Positions 50,943 through 59,708 of a stretch of DNA of 64,000 nucleotides are shown piece by piece (positions within the stretch are counted from its first letter, which is position 1; every line of letters starts with the position of its first letter). A program made the translations under genes and the position numbers. The DNA is taken from contig CAJUAC010000010.1 of the NCBI GenBank assembly GCA_910583885.1, positions 1 through 64,000 of the forward strand, in the 5' to 3' direction. The notes below the pieces were generated by a model, which saw only the letters and a list, made by a program, of their open reading frames with translations, searched no databases and was not told where the DNA came from. Origin of the DNA: an uncultured Oscillospiraceae bacterium. Its GTDB lineage: Bacteria > Bacillota > Clostridia > Oscillospirales > Oscillospiraceae.

Positions 50943-52328
50943 ATGATTCCTATGACGACTGCCCAAATGCGCGACGCCGTACACGGGACGCTATGCGGCC
51001 CGGCGGATGTGGCCATATCGGAGCTCTCCACCGACAGCCGGAGCATCACCCCCGGCGCGTGGTTCGTCCCCGTAGCCGGCGAACGCTTCGACGGCCACGA
51101 CTATATCGGCATGGCCCTGGACAAGGGCGCGGCGGGGTGCTTCTGCGCCCGCCTGCCGGAACAGCTGCGGCCGGATAAGGCGTATATCCTGGTGGAGGAC
51201 ACCCGCCGTGCCCTGCGGGATCTGGCCGGGTGGTACCGGGGGCAGTATACCCTGCCCATTGTCCAGATCACCGGCAGCATGGGCAAGACCACCTTTAAAG
51301 AGCTGCTGGCCGGGGTGCTGGGCCAGCGGTACAATACCCTCAAGACCCCGGGCAACCTCAACGGGGACATCGGCGCGCCGCTGACCCTCCTGTCCCTGCT
51401 GCCGGAGCACCAGGCGGCGGTTGTTGAGACCGGTATGGACAGCGCCGGGCAGATCCGCTGGCTGGGGGAGGCTGTGCGCCCGGACATCGCCGTCATCACC
51501 AATGTGGACGACGTCCACCTGGCTTACTTCGAGAGCCGGGAGGCCATCTGCCGGGCCAAGGCGGAGATCTTCGAGAATCTCCGTCCCGGCGGTTTGGCCG
51601 TCATCAATGGGGACGATGAACTGCTCACCGCCCTGGAGCTGGGCTGTGAGAAGGTTTTGTGCGGTCTCTCGGCGGGCTGCGGCGTCCGGGTGGAGTCCTT
51701 GGAGGATCTTGGCCTGGAGGGGGTGCGCTGCACCATTGTGACGGCAAAGGACCGCTACGCGCTGGAGATCCCCTCCCCTGGCGTACACATGGCCTCCCTG
51801 GCGGCCCTGGCGGTGGCGGTGGCGGAGCGGCTGGGTCTGACGAAGGATGAGATTACCCGGGGCGTAGCCGCCTACCGCCCGGCGGACAACCGTCTGCGGG
51901 TGGAACGCCTGCCCGGCGGGCGGCTGATGATCAACGATAGCTACAATGCCAACCCCCGGTCTGTCCGGGCTGACGTGGCGATCCTCGCCCAGCACAGGGG
52001 CGGCAAGCGCATCGCCCTGCTGGGGGATATGACGGAGCTGGGCGCGGCGGAGGAGCCGGGCCACCGCTCTGTGGGCCGGCTGGTGGGCGAGCTGGGGATT
52101 GACATCCTGCTGGCCGTGGGCCCCCGCAGCAAAGCGTGGATGGTGCCGGAGGCCCAGGCGGCAGGCTGCCCCGACGTGCGCTGGTTTGAACACCGGGACG
52201 CCGCCCGGGAGGATGTGCTCTCCGCCTTCGGGCCTGGGGATGCGCTGCTGCTGAAGGCCTCCCACTTCCTCAACCGCTTCGACCTCATGGCGGACTATCT
52301 GCGGGAGTACCCCTTTGCGGAGGGATAG
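50943..52328 (+). CDS. murF: UDP-MurNAc-tripeptide--D-Ala-D-Ala ligase
   Basis: 461 aa; GGAGG lies upstream of the ATG. Adds D-Ala-D-Ala to the cell-wall precursor, the next step after ddl. Mur ligase P-loop GSMGKTTFKELLAG near 112, METGMDSAGQI-like VVETGMDSAGQIRW near 159, NVDDVHL near 182, and C-terminal ADNRLRVERL and MINDSYNANPRS near 315-340 binding substrate. Confidence 0.96.
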   Translation: MIPMTTAQMRDAVHGTLCGPADVAISELSTDSRSITPGAWFVPVAGERFDGHDYIGMALDKGAAGCFCARLPEQLRPDKAYILVEDTRRALRDLAGWYRGQYTLPIVQITGSMGKTTFKELLAGVLGQRYNTLKTPGNLNGDIGAPLTLLSLLPEHQAAVVETGMDSAGQIRWLGEAVRPDIAVITNVDDVHLAYFESREAICRAKAEIFENLRPGGLAVINGDDELLTALELGCEKVLCGLSAGCGVRVESLEDLGLEGVRCTIVTAKDRYALEIPSPGVHMASLAALAVAVAERLGLTKDEITRGVAAYRPADNRLRVERLPGGRLMINDSYNANPRSVRADVAILAQHRGGKRIALLGDMTELGAAEEPGHRSVGRLVGELGIDILLAVGPRSKAWMVPEAQAAGCPDVRWFEHRDAAREDVLSAFGPGDALLLKASHFLNRFDLMADYLREYPFAEG

Positions 52329-52331
52329 GCC

Positions 52332-52667
52332 GTGGAATTGGCGGTTGATTTTGGAAACCCAATTTTTGATGAGCAGGCCGCGTGGGCGATTACCCTGGAA
52401 GATTTAAACAATTTTTACCGCTCCGCAGGCGAGGTGGACCAGCTGAACCTCTTTTTCCAGCTGGAAGCGTCCTTCCGCCGCCACCTGGAGGCGGGGAGGG
52501 CGGAGCTGGCGGCACATCTGGCGTTCCTGACGGCGTACTACCTGTTCACACCCCTGACCCCGCCTGCCTCCTGGGAGCTGGCAACGTACTATATCCGGGA
52601 GGCGCTGCGGCTGCACCCGGCCCAGGAGTACCGGGAGTGGTGCGCCCTCATCGAAAAAGGGAATTAG
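52332..52667 (+). CDS. Small hypothetical protein
   Basis: 111 aa from a GTG directly after murF; GGAGGG lies upstream within the end of murF. Helical, mixed charge, with FFQLEASFRRHLEAGR and a C-terminal YIREALRLHP segment; no signal or membrane span. No family recognised. The 3-bp spacing to murF suggests co-transcription. Confidence 0.55.
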   Translation: MELAVDFGNPIFDEQAAWAITLEDLNNFYRSAGEVDQLNLFFQLEASFRRHLEAGRAELAAHLAFLTAYYLFTPLTPPASWELATYYIREALRLHPAQEYREWCALIEKGN

Positions 52668-52726
52668 AACCTGCAAATACAGGCTCTTAGTGAAACATCG
52701 GATAAGGACATGGAAAGACAACCATC

Positions 52727-54625
52727 ATGATTGAAATCAGCGTCAGCGGACTGAAGAAGTCCTTTGAAATCGGAAATAATATATTAGACGGCATCACCTT
52801 CCAGGTGGAGACCGGGGAGCGGGTGGGCCTGCTGGGCCGCAACGGCGCGGGTAAGTCCACCCTCTTCCGTATCCTCACCGGGGAGCTGGAGCCCGACGAG
52901 GGGGAAGTGGTGGTGGCCAAAAACAGCCGCCTGGGCCTGATCTCCCAGATCCCCGTCTACCCCGCCGGATACACGGTGGAGGACGTACTGCACACCGCCT
53001 TCTCCCGCCACCAGGCCCTGGCAGAGGAGATGGAGCGGCTGGCCGCCGCCATGGCGGACGGCGACAGCAGCGAGGCCACCCTGCGCCGCTATGGGGAGCT
53101 GGCGGCAAAATTCGAGGGCATCGGCGGCTACGACATGGACACCGCTGTCAGCAAGGTGGCGGGCGGCCTGTCCATCCCGCCGGAGATGCGTGCCCAACTC
53201 TTTGAGAGCCTGTCCGGCGGGGAAAAGACCCGAGTGAACCTGGGTCGGCTGATCCTGGAGGACACGGATGTGCTGCTGCTGGACGAGCCCACCAACCACC
53301 TGGATCTCCACGCAGTGGAGTGGCTGGAGGGATACGTGCGCCGGTTCCGGGGCACCGTGGTGGCCATCAGCCACGACCGGTACTTCTTGGACCGCACCAT
53401 CAACCGGGTGATCGAAGTCCTGGACGGCAAGGCGGAGTTCTACTCCGGCAACTACACCTTTTACGCCATTGAGAAGGAGCGGCGCTATCAAGAGAAGCTC
53501 AAGCAGTACGAGAAGGAGCAGGCCAAGATCAAGCAGCTCCAGGAGGCGGCGGATAAGCTCCATCTGTGGGCCTTCATGGGCAATGACAAGCTCCACAAGC
53601 GGGCCTTCTCCATGGAGCGGCGCATTGAGCGCATCCGCCAGACGGAGAAGCCCACCAAGGCCAAGGCCCTGACCAACCGGTTTGGGGAGAAGGAGTTCCA
53701 GGGCGACGAGGTACTGCACGTCAAGGACGTGGAGAAGTCCTTCGGCGGCCGCCGGCTCTTTCACGGCCTGGACCTGCGGGTGGAGGGCGGCGAACGCATC
53801 GCCCTCATTGGCGACAATGGCACCGGTAAATCCACCCTGCTGAAAATCCTCATGGGGGAGGAGGAACCGGACGGGGGCCGGGTAAAGTTCGGCCCCACCG
53901 TCCGCATCGCCTACCTGCCCCAGATCATCCACTTTGACAACCCCCAGCGCAGCCTGGTGGACACCATGCTCTTCTCCAAGCACGGCATCACCACCCAGGC
54001 CGCCCGGGACCGGCTGGGCGCGTTCAACTTCCGGGGGGAGGACGTGTTCAAGAGCGTGTCCGTCCTCTCCGGCGGCGAGCAGAGCCGCCTGCGGCTTTGT
54101 ATGCTCATGGACGAGGAGATCAACCTCCTGGTTTTGGACGAGCCCACCAACCATCTGGACATCGCCAGCCGGGAGTGGATCGAGGAGGCGGTGGAGGCCT
54201 ACGAGGGGACGCTGCTCTTCGTCAGCCATGACCGCTACTTCATCAACCGCTTTGCCACCCGGGTCTGGGAGCTGGAGAACGGGACCATCACAGATTACCC
54301 CGTCCCCTTCGCCCGCTACCGGGAGATCAAGGAGCGGGAGCGGACGCTCCCCCCGCAGCAGAAGGCGGGGAAAAAGGATGAGAAGCCCAAGGGGACACCC
54401 AAGGGCGGCAGGGCCCAGCAGAACGCCCGCCGCCAGCTGACCATCTGCGAGCGGGATATGGAGAAGCTGGAGGCGGAGATCAAGGGGGTGGAGGCCAGCA
54501 TGGAGGCCAACGCCTGCGACTATGAGAAGTATAGCGCCCTATACGCCCAGAAGGAGGCGCTGGACGCCCAGCTGATGGAGCTGATGGAACGCTGGGAGGT
54601 TCTGGCCGGGGAGGCGGAGGCGTGA
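52727..54625 (+). CDS. ABC-F family ATPase
   Basis: 632 aa with two ABC domains and no membrane segments. First: GRNGAGKSTL near 37, SLSGGEKTRVNLGR near 162, DEPTNHLD near 187. Second: GDNGTGKSTL near 362, SVLSGGEQSRLRL near 445, DEPTNHLD near 470. The linker is rich in charged residues (EKLKQYEKEQAKIKQLQEAAD) and the C-terminus is coiled coil (last 80 residues), as in Uup/YdiF/YkpA subfamilies that act on ribosomes. It could be a translation factor or an antibiotic-resistance protein; the context does not settle this. GGAAAG precedes the ATG. Confidence 0.9.
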   Translation: MIEISVSGLKKSFEIGNNILDGITFQVETGERVGLLGRNGAGKSTLFRILTGELEPDEGEVVVAKNSRLGLISQIPVYPAGYTVEDVLHTAFSRHQALAEEMERLAAAMADGDSSEATLRRYGELAAKFEGIGGYDMDTAVSKVAGGLSIPPEMRAQLFESLSGGEKTRVNLGRLILEDTDVLLLDEPTNHLDLHAVEWLEGYVRRFRGTVVAISHDRYFLDRTINRVIEVLDGKAEFYSGNYTFYAIEKERRYQEKLKQYEKEQAKIKQLQEAADKLHLWAFMGNDKLHKRAFSMERRIERIRQTEKPTKAKALTNRFGEKEFQGDEVLHVKDVEKSFGGRRLFHGLDLRVEGGERIALIGDNGTGKSTLLKILMGEEEPDGGRVKFGPTVRIAYLPQIIHFDNPQRSLVDTMLFSKHGITTQAARDRLGAFNFRGEDVFKSVSVLSGGEQSRLRLCMLMDEEINLLVLDEPTNHLDIASREWIEEAVEAYEGTLLFVSHDRYFINRFATRVWELENGTITDYPVPFARYREIKERERTLPPQQKAGKKDEKPKGTPKGGRAQQNARRQLTICERDMEKLEAEIKGVEASMEANACDYEKYSALYAQKEALDAQLMELMERWEVLAGEAEA

Positions 54626-55371
54626 GACGGGCCGAGGCAGCCTGGTACAGCCTTGCCGCCCTGTGCCTGCTGCTGGGTGGGCTGATGCGCTTTGTCTTCA
54701 CCGCCGTGCGCTTTACAGGGCTCCTGTTCTGGTGCGCTGCCGGGGTCCTGGTGGTGTTCGCGCTGCTGGAGCGGTGGAAGGGCAAGTATCGTTGGGCAGC
54801 TTGGCTGCGGCGGCTCGTCCTGCTGGCATTGGCGGCGGGGTTCGTGTTCTTTGCCGTGCTGGAGGCATGGGTGGTCTCCTGGAGCGGCACGGACTGGGAT
54901 ACGGAGCCGGAGGCTATGGTGGTCTTCGGCGCAGGGCTCAACGGCGCCGTCCCCTCCCTGAGCCTGACATCCCGGCTGGAGGCCGCGCTGGCGTATGCGG
55001 AGGACTGGAAGGAAATCCCCATTGTGGTCTCCGGCTCCCAAGGCCGGGGGGAGGACATCTCCGAGGCCCGCTGCATGGCGGACTGGCTCGCCGGGCGGGG
55101 CGTCCCGCCGGAACGGATCTATCTGGAGGAACAGGCGGGGAATACGGAGGAAAATGTGCGCTATTCCCAGGCGTTGCTGGCCTCCCTGGGCGTCCCCGCA
55201 GGGGCGGAGGTAGCCCTTGTCTCCAGCGATTACCACCTCTGCCGCGTCCGCCTGCTGTGGGGGGAGGGCGCCGTCCCTGTGGGGGCCCGCCTGCCTGCCC
55301 GGTATTTCCCGCTGACTGTAAACTACTATGTGCGCGAGGCCTTCGCTGTGGCGGCGGCGCTTGTGTTGTGA
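54622..55371 (+). CDS. DUF218/YdcF-SanA-like membrane protein
   Basis: 249 aa from a GTG overlapping the ABC-F stop by 4 bp. Three membrane segments in the first 90 residues are followed by a DUF218 domain: MVVFGAGLNG near 100, VVSGSQGRGEDISEA near 137, EEQAGNTEENVRYS near 173 and LVSSDYHLCR near 200. DUF218 proteins (SanA, YdcF, ElyC) affect envelope permeability or polysaccharide synthesis. This one lies between ABC-F and flavodoxin genes. Confidence 0.85.
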   Translation: MRRAEAAWYSLAALCLLLGGLMRFVFTAVRFTGLLFWCAAGVLVVFALLERWKGKYRWAAWLRRLVLLALAAGFVFFAVLEAWVVSWSGTDWDTEPEAMVVFGAGLNGAVPSLSLTSRLEAALAYAEDWKEIPIVVSGSQGRGEDISEARCMADWLAGRGVPPERIYLEEQAGNTEENVRYSQALLASLGVPAGAEVALVSSDYHLCRVRLLWGEGAVPVGARLPARYFPLTVNYYVREAFAVAAALVL

Positions 55372-55396
55372 GAAATTTTGGAAGGAGGACAGTTCC

Positions 55397-55900
55397 ATGT
55401 CCTACATGTTGTGCCTCTATTACAGCCGCACCGGCAGCACGGAGAAGCTGATGCGGGAGATTGCCCAGGAGCTGCACTGCGAGATGGTGCGGCTGGAGGA
55501 CGGCGAGAACCGCGCCGGCCTGCGGGGCTGGCTCCACAGCGGGATGCAGGCCATGGCCCGCCGTCTCCCGCCGGTGAAGAAGCCGAAGACCGCCCTCCCC
55601 CTGGGCGTATATGATCTGGTGATTATCGGCACGCCGGTATGGGCGGGCCGGTGCAGCGCGCCGGTGCGCAGCTTCCTCATGGAGTACGGGGAGGAGATGC
55701 GCCGTGTGGCCTACGTCATCACCCGGGGCAGCGAGGTGCGCTACGAGGAGGTGTTCGACCAGATGGACCTGTACGTCCGCTCCCCCCGGGTGAGCGCTGT
55801 GTCCATCCGGCCCAACGCTGTGGGCTCCGCCTTCTGGCGGGACGAGTTCCTGGCCAGCATCCGGGGCGGCGGAAAGGAGCGGACAGGCCATGCTGGATAA
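55397..55900 (+). CDS. Flavodoxin-like protein
   Basis: 167 aa from the ATG at 55397 (AAGGAGG, 8-nt spacer). FMN-binding loop YYSRTGSTEKL at residues 8-18 and IIGTPVWAGRCSAPVRSFL near 76-94 match long-chain flavodoxins and the flavodoxin_4-like group. Likely a low-potential electron carrier or NAD(P)H-independent reductase. Its end overlaps the prfA start by 11 bp. Confidence 0.88.
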   Translation: MSYMLCLYYSRTGSTEKLMREIAQELHCEMVRLEDGENRAGLRGWLHSGMQAMARRLPPVKKPKTALPLGVYDLVIIGTPVWAGRCSAPVRSFLMEYGEEMRRVAYVITRGSEVRYEEVFDQMDLYVRSPRVSAVSIRPNAVGSAFWRDEFLASIRGGGKERTGHAG

Positions 55901-56957
55901 GCTGAAAACCATTGCGAACCGCTATGAGGCCCTGGTCAGCCAGCTGGAGGACCCCGCCACCTATGGAGACCCGGACCTGCTGCGCCGCCTGAGCCAGGAG
56001 CAGAAGGAGCTGGAGCCGGTGGTCCTGGCCTACCGGGCCTACTGCCAGGCGGAGGGGAACCTCTCCTCCGCCCAGGAGCTGCTGGGGGATCCGGAGCTGC
56101 GGGAGATGGCCCAGGAGGAGATCCAGGCCGCCCGGGTGGACATGGAGCGGCTGCGGGAAGAGCTGAAAATCCTCCTGCTGCCCCGGGATCCCAACGACAG
56201 CCGCAATGTGGTCATGGAGATCCGGGGCGGCGTAGGCGGCGAGGAGGCCATGCTCTTTGCCGCGGACCTGTTCCGGATGTACGTGATGTATGTGGAGGCC
56301 CGTGGCTGGCGGCTGGAGGTGGTTGGCCGCAATGAGACCGAGCTGGGCGGGCTCAAGGAGATCAGCTTTTTGGTGGAGGGTGAGGGCGCGTGGTCCCGGC
56401 TCAAGTTTGAGAGCGGGGCCCACCGGGTCCAGCGGGTACCTGTCACGGAATCCTCCGGTCGCATCCAGACCAGCGCCGCTACGGTGGCCGTGCTGCCGGA
56501 GGCGGAGGAGGTGGAGTTCCACATCGACCCCAATGACCTGAAAATCGACACCTTCCGCTCCTCCGGCGCAGGCGGCCAGCACATCAACAAGACCGAGAGC
56601 GCCATCCGCATCACCCACCTGCCCACCGGCGTGGTGGTGGAATGCCAGGACGAGCGCAGCCAGTACAAGAACAAGGACCGGGCCATGAAGATCCTGCGCT
56701 CCAAGCTCTACGAGGCGGAGCAGGAGAAGCAGAACGCCGCCATTGCCGCCCAGCGGCGCAGCCAGGTGGGCTCCGGCGACCGGTCCGAGCGCATCCGGAC
56801 CTACAACTTCCCCCAGGGCCGCGTCACCGACCACCGCCTGACCGGGGACGTGAAGAATTTCTCCATTGACGCGGTCATCAACGGCGGCCTGGACCCCATC
56901 ATCGACGCGCTGGTCACTGCCGACCAGGCAGCCAGGCTGGCGGAGGCCGGGGAGTAG
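55890..56957 (+). CDS. prfA: Peptide chain release factor 1
   Basis: 355 aa. Ends translation at UAA and UAG. GGQ in SSGAGGQHINKTESAIR near residues 229-245 and the anticodon-like PVTESSGRIQT (PxT motif) near 185. Overlap with the flavodoxin gene implies coupled translation. No prmC follows. Confidence 0.97.
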   Translation: MLDKLKTIANRYEALVSQLEDPATYGDPDLLRRLSQEQKELEPVVLAYRAYCQAEGNLSSAQELLGDPELREMAQEEIQAARVDMERLREELKILLLPRDPNDSRNVVMEIRGGVGGEEAMLFAADLFRMYVMYVEARGWRLEVVGRNETELGGLKEISFLVEGEGAWSRLKFESGAHRVQRVPVTESSGRIQTSAATVAVLPEAEEVEFHIDPNDLKIDTFRSSGAGGQHINKTESAIRITHLPTGVVVECQDERSQYKNKDRAMKILRSKLYEAEQEKQNAAIAAQRRSQVGSGDRSERIRTYNFPQGRVTDHRLTGDVKNFSIDAVINGGLDPIIDALVTADQAARLAEAGE

Positions 56958-57043
56958 GGAGCTGTCCTTTTTATTTGAGTCCCAATTCGACTTCGTGTTC
57001 CCGGTGAATCACAACGGGTAAATATGCATAGGTTGGTATAAGA

Positions 57044-57286
57044 ATGAATGATTTAATTAAAAACATTGATAAACTTCATACAACAGAAATGGGTGTAGAG
57101 CGGATAAAAAGGAACTGCCAAATTGAAACAGACGATGTTGTCCAATGGAGCGGGGTGCAGATTCTGGACAAAAATGCTAAAATTGAAAGGATCGGAAAGA
57201 ACTGGTATATTTTCACAGGTCACTACAAAATAACTGTGAACGCATATAGCTATACAATAATTACTGCGCACAGAGTTGAAGCATAA
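57044..57286 (+). CDS. DUF3781 domain protein
   Basis: 80 aa. Strongly AT-rich (about one third GC against over 60% in neighbours), in a 440-bp AT-rich island 56990-57415. The sequence (IDKLHTTEMGVERIKRN, then ITVNAYSYTIITAHRVE) matches DUF3781, a small family common in mobile contexts of low-GC Firmicutes. The start ATG at 57044 has only a weak site. It is probably acquired horizontally. Function unknown. Confidence 0.75.
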   Translation: MNDLIKNIDKLHTTEMGVERIKRNCQIETDDVVQWSGVQILDKNAKIERIGKNWYIFTGHYKITVNAYSYTIITAHRVEA

Positions 57287-57414
57287 TCTGTATAATTCGG
57301 ATGGATGAATTATTATACACTAAAGTCTAGAATCAAGGCGTTAGGAACACAGAAGCGAATTGGGAGTTATTTGAAGAAGAAAAGGGTCAAAAGAAAACAA
57401 AACAGGGAGGATAG

Positions 57415-57984
57415 ATGATGAAATACTTGATGACAGGCTTGTTCTGTGTTCTCCTGCTGGCGGGGTGCGCCGGCGCACCCGTCCTGATCCCTCTGGACGA
57501 GCTGCCCGCAGACTACAGCCTGGAACAGGCCAAGGCGGACGGCTGTCTCGTCAAGGAAAACGGTGAAGTCACCAGCGGCCATGAGGCATGGGAGCGGTTC
57601 CTCCAGGCAACAGCAGCTGGGAAAAAGGCGGCGCTCCGCATGGGGGACTACTATACGCTGGATGAGTCCCGCTGTACGCCGGAATACTACGCTGCCGCCA
57701 AGGGCGATTACCCCATGTTCTTCCTGTCGGACCTCTCCTACGACGGGGAGCAGTACACCGTCACCTCCTATGAGGACGGGAAGAAGCGGGAGGACGCCTA
57801 CGCCTACCTGCGCCGGTTCGAGGGCCCGGCGGAGTCGCCTAACGCCTCCTACCAGTCCTACATCCGCTACATTGTAACAAATCATGACACAGCCAGCTGG
57901 GAGGAGATCCTTTTCAGCTCGGCCAGCTCCCAGCTTGGGGCTTATATCCCCTACGTTTCCGTGTATACGGAGCTGATTGGCTAG
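57415..57984 (+). CDS. DUF4362-type lipoprotein
   Basis: 189 aa; GGGAGG lies 4 nt before the first of two adjacent ATG codons. Lipobox LLLAGC ends at about Cys 18. The mature part (LPADYSLEQAKADGC, FFLSDLSYDGEQYTV, YRYIV-like IRYIVTN) resembles the DUF4362 family of secreted proteins in Firmicutes. Role unknown. GC returns to the genome norm here, so it is not part of the AT-rich island. Confidence 0.7.
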   Translation: MMKYLMTGLFCVLLLAGCAGAPVLIPLDELPADYSLEQAKADGCLVKENGEVTSGHEAWERFLQATAAGKKAALRMGDYYTLDESRCTPEYYAAAKGDYPMFFLSDLSYDGEQYTVTSYEDGKKREDAYAYLRRFEGPAESPNASYQSYIRYIVTNHDTASWEEILFSSASSQLGAYIPYVSVYTELIG

Positions 57985-57999
57985 AAGGCATAACAAACA

Positions 58000-59049
58000 A
58001 TGGAGACACAATTTTTCCTCATCACAGACCCGGCGGCCCAGACGGAGGATGTGGCCGCCGCTGCGGCCATCCTCCGCTCCGGCGGCCTGCTGGGCATCCC
58101 CACAGAGACGGTCTACGGCCTGGGGGCCAACGGTCTGGACGCCGCCGCCGTGCGGCGTATCTTCGAGGCCAAGGGCCGGCCCCAGGACAACCCCCTCATC
58201 CTCCACATCCCGGAGGCCGGATGGCTGGAGCGGTACTGCCGGAACATCCCCCCGGCGGCCCGCCTGCTGGCCCAGGCCTTCTGGCCGGGGCCGCTGACGA
58301 TGATCCTCCAGCGCCGGGAGAATGTGCCCAACGCTGTCACCTGCGGCCTGGACACGGTGGGGGTCCGCTGCCCGGACCATCCGGTGACACTGGCGATCCT
58401 CCGCGCGGCGGGGGTTCCGGCAGCTGCCCCCAGCGGCAACCTGTCCGGCCGCCCCAGCCCCACCTGTGCCTCCCACATGCTGGAGGACATGGATGGCCGC
58501 ATTGACGGCCTCGTAGACGGCGGGCCCTGCGGTGTAGGGGTGGAGTCCACGATCATCGACCTGACCACCCCCATCCCCCGCCTGCTGCGCCCCGGCGGCC
58601 TGCCCCTGGAGCAGCTGCGGGAGGTATTGGGGGAGGTTGCTGTGGACCGGGCTGTCACCTCCCCCCTCGCTGCTGGGGAGAAGCCCCGGGCCCCGGGCAT
58701 GAAATACCGCCACTACGCCCCCAAAGCCCCTGTCACTGTGGTGACGGGCGAGGGGCGGCGCACCGCCCGGTATATCCGCCGGAATTTGGCGGGGCATATG
58801 GGGGTCATCTGCTTTGACGAATATGCGGACCAGTTCCCCGGCTGCGTGGTGGAGGCCATCGGCTCTGCCAATGACCGGGCGGAGCAGGCCCGGCGGGTAT
58901 TCGACGCACTGCGGGCCTTTGACGGCACAGATGTGGAGGCGATTTACGCCCAGTGCCCCGGCGACGCAGGCCTGGGCATGGCGGTGGCTAACCGCCTGAA
59001 AAAGGCGGCAGGGTTCCAGGTGGTCGCGCTGGGGGAGGACGGGGAATGA
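58000..59049 (+). CDS. L-threonylcarbamoyladenylate synthase
   Basis: 349 aa, the long Sua5/YwlC type: a TsaC/YrdC domain followed by a Sua5 domain (GMKYRHYAPKAPVTV near 225). Makes threonylcarbamoyl-AMP for the t6A modification of tRNA. Motifs: GIPTETVYGLGANG near 32-45, AKGRPQDNPL near 57-66, and VDGGPCGVGVESTIIDL near 172-188. Only an AGAAGG lies upstream of the ATG, with a long spacer. Followed by coaE with a 4-bp overlap. Confidence 0.94.
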   Translation: METQFFLITDPAAQTEDVAAAAAILRSGGLLGIPTETVYGLGANGLDAAAVRRIFEAKGRPQDNPLILHIPEAGWLERYCRNIPPAARLLAQAFWPGPLTMILQRRENVPNAVTCGLDTVGVRCPDHPVTLAILRAAGVPAAAPSGNLSGRPSPTCASHMLEDMDGRIDGLVDGGPCGVGVESTIIDLTTPIPRLLRPGGLPLEQLREVLGEVAVDRAVTSPLAAGEKPRAPGMKYRHYAPKAPVTVVTGEGRRTARYIRRNLAGHMGVICFDEYADQFPGCVVEAIGSANDRAEQARRVFDALRAFDGTDVEAIYAQCPGDAGLGMAVANRLKKAAGFQVVALGEDGE

Positions 59050-59708
59050 CCGTCCTGGGCATCACCGGCCCCACCGGCGCGGGGAAGACCACGGCGCTGG
59101 ATGCCCTGGGCCGCCTGGGCTTCCAGGTGGTGGACTGCGACGCGCTGTACTACGAGCTGCTGCGCAGGGACAGGCAGCTGCGCCAGGCGCTGGAAGAGGC
59201 CTTCGGGTCCGTGTTCCTCCCGGATGGCAGCCTGGACCGCCGGGCCCTGGCCGCCCGGGTTTTCGGGGATAAAAACGAGCTGGAGCGGCTCAACGCTATC
59301 GTCTATCCAGCCATGTTCACCGCTGTGGAACAAAAAATTCAAAAATGTTCACAAATAGGACTTGCTATTGATGCAGTGAATCTGGTAGAATCAGGGATGG
59401 GGATGCTATGCGACGCAACCGTCGCAGTGACAGCGTCCCCAGAGATCCGTTGTAAGCGCATCATGGCCCGGGACGGCCTGAGCGAGGAGCAGGCCCGGGC
59501 GCGGATCCGCGCCCAGAAGCCCGACAGCTACTACCGGGAGCACTGCACCCTCCTGCTGGTCAACCAAGCGGAGGACAGGGCGGCCTTTGAGGCATCGATG
59601 GACAGCTTTTTTGAGGATCTCCTATTTTTGCTGAACGGAGGAAGAGCGAGCGATGGATGTAAAGGAATGGAAGGACAAGGTACTTTCCCACAAGAAGAAC
59701 GGCTATGA
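59046..59708 (+). CDS. coaE: Dephospho-CoA kinase
   Basis: 220 aa. Last step of coenzyme A synthesis. P-loop GPTGAGKTT near residues 8-16, then VVDCDALYYELL near 30 (usual VIDAD), and RIRAQKPDSYY near 155. The start overlaps tsaC by 4 bp. The last 56 bp overlap the aminopeptidase gene in another frame, giving a tail (NGGRASDGCKGMEGQ) without similarity to other CoaE. Confidence 0.93.
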   Translation: MTVLGITGPTGAGKTTALDALGRLGFQVVDCDALYYELLRRDRQLRQALEEAFGSVFLPDGSLDRRALAARVFGDKNELERLNAIVYPAMFTAVEQKIQKCSQIGLAIDAVNLVESGMGMLCDATVAVTASPEIRCKRIMARDGLSEEQARARIRAQKPDSYYREHCTLLLVNQAEDRAAFEASMDSFFEDLLFLLNGGRASDGCKGMEGQGTFPQEERL

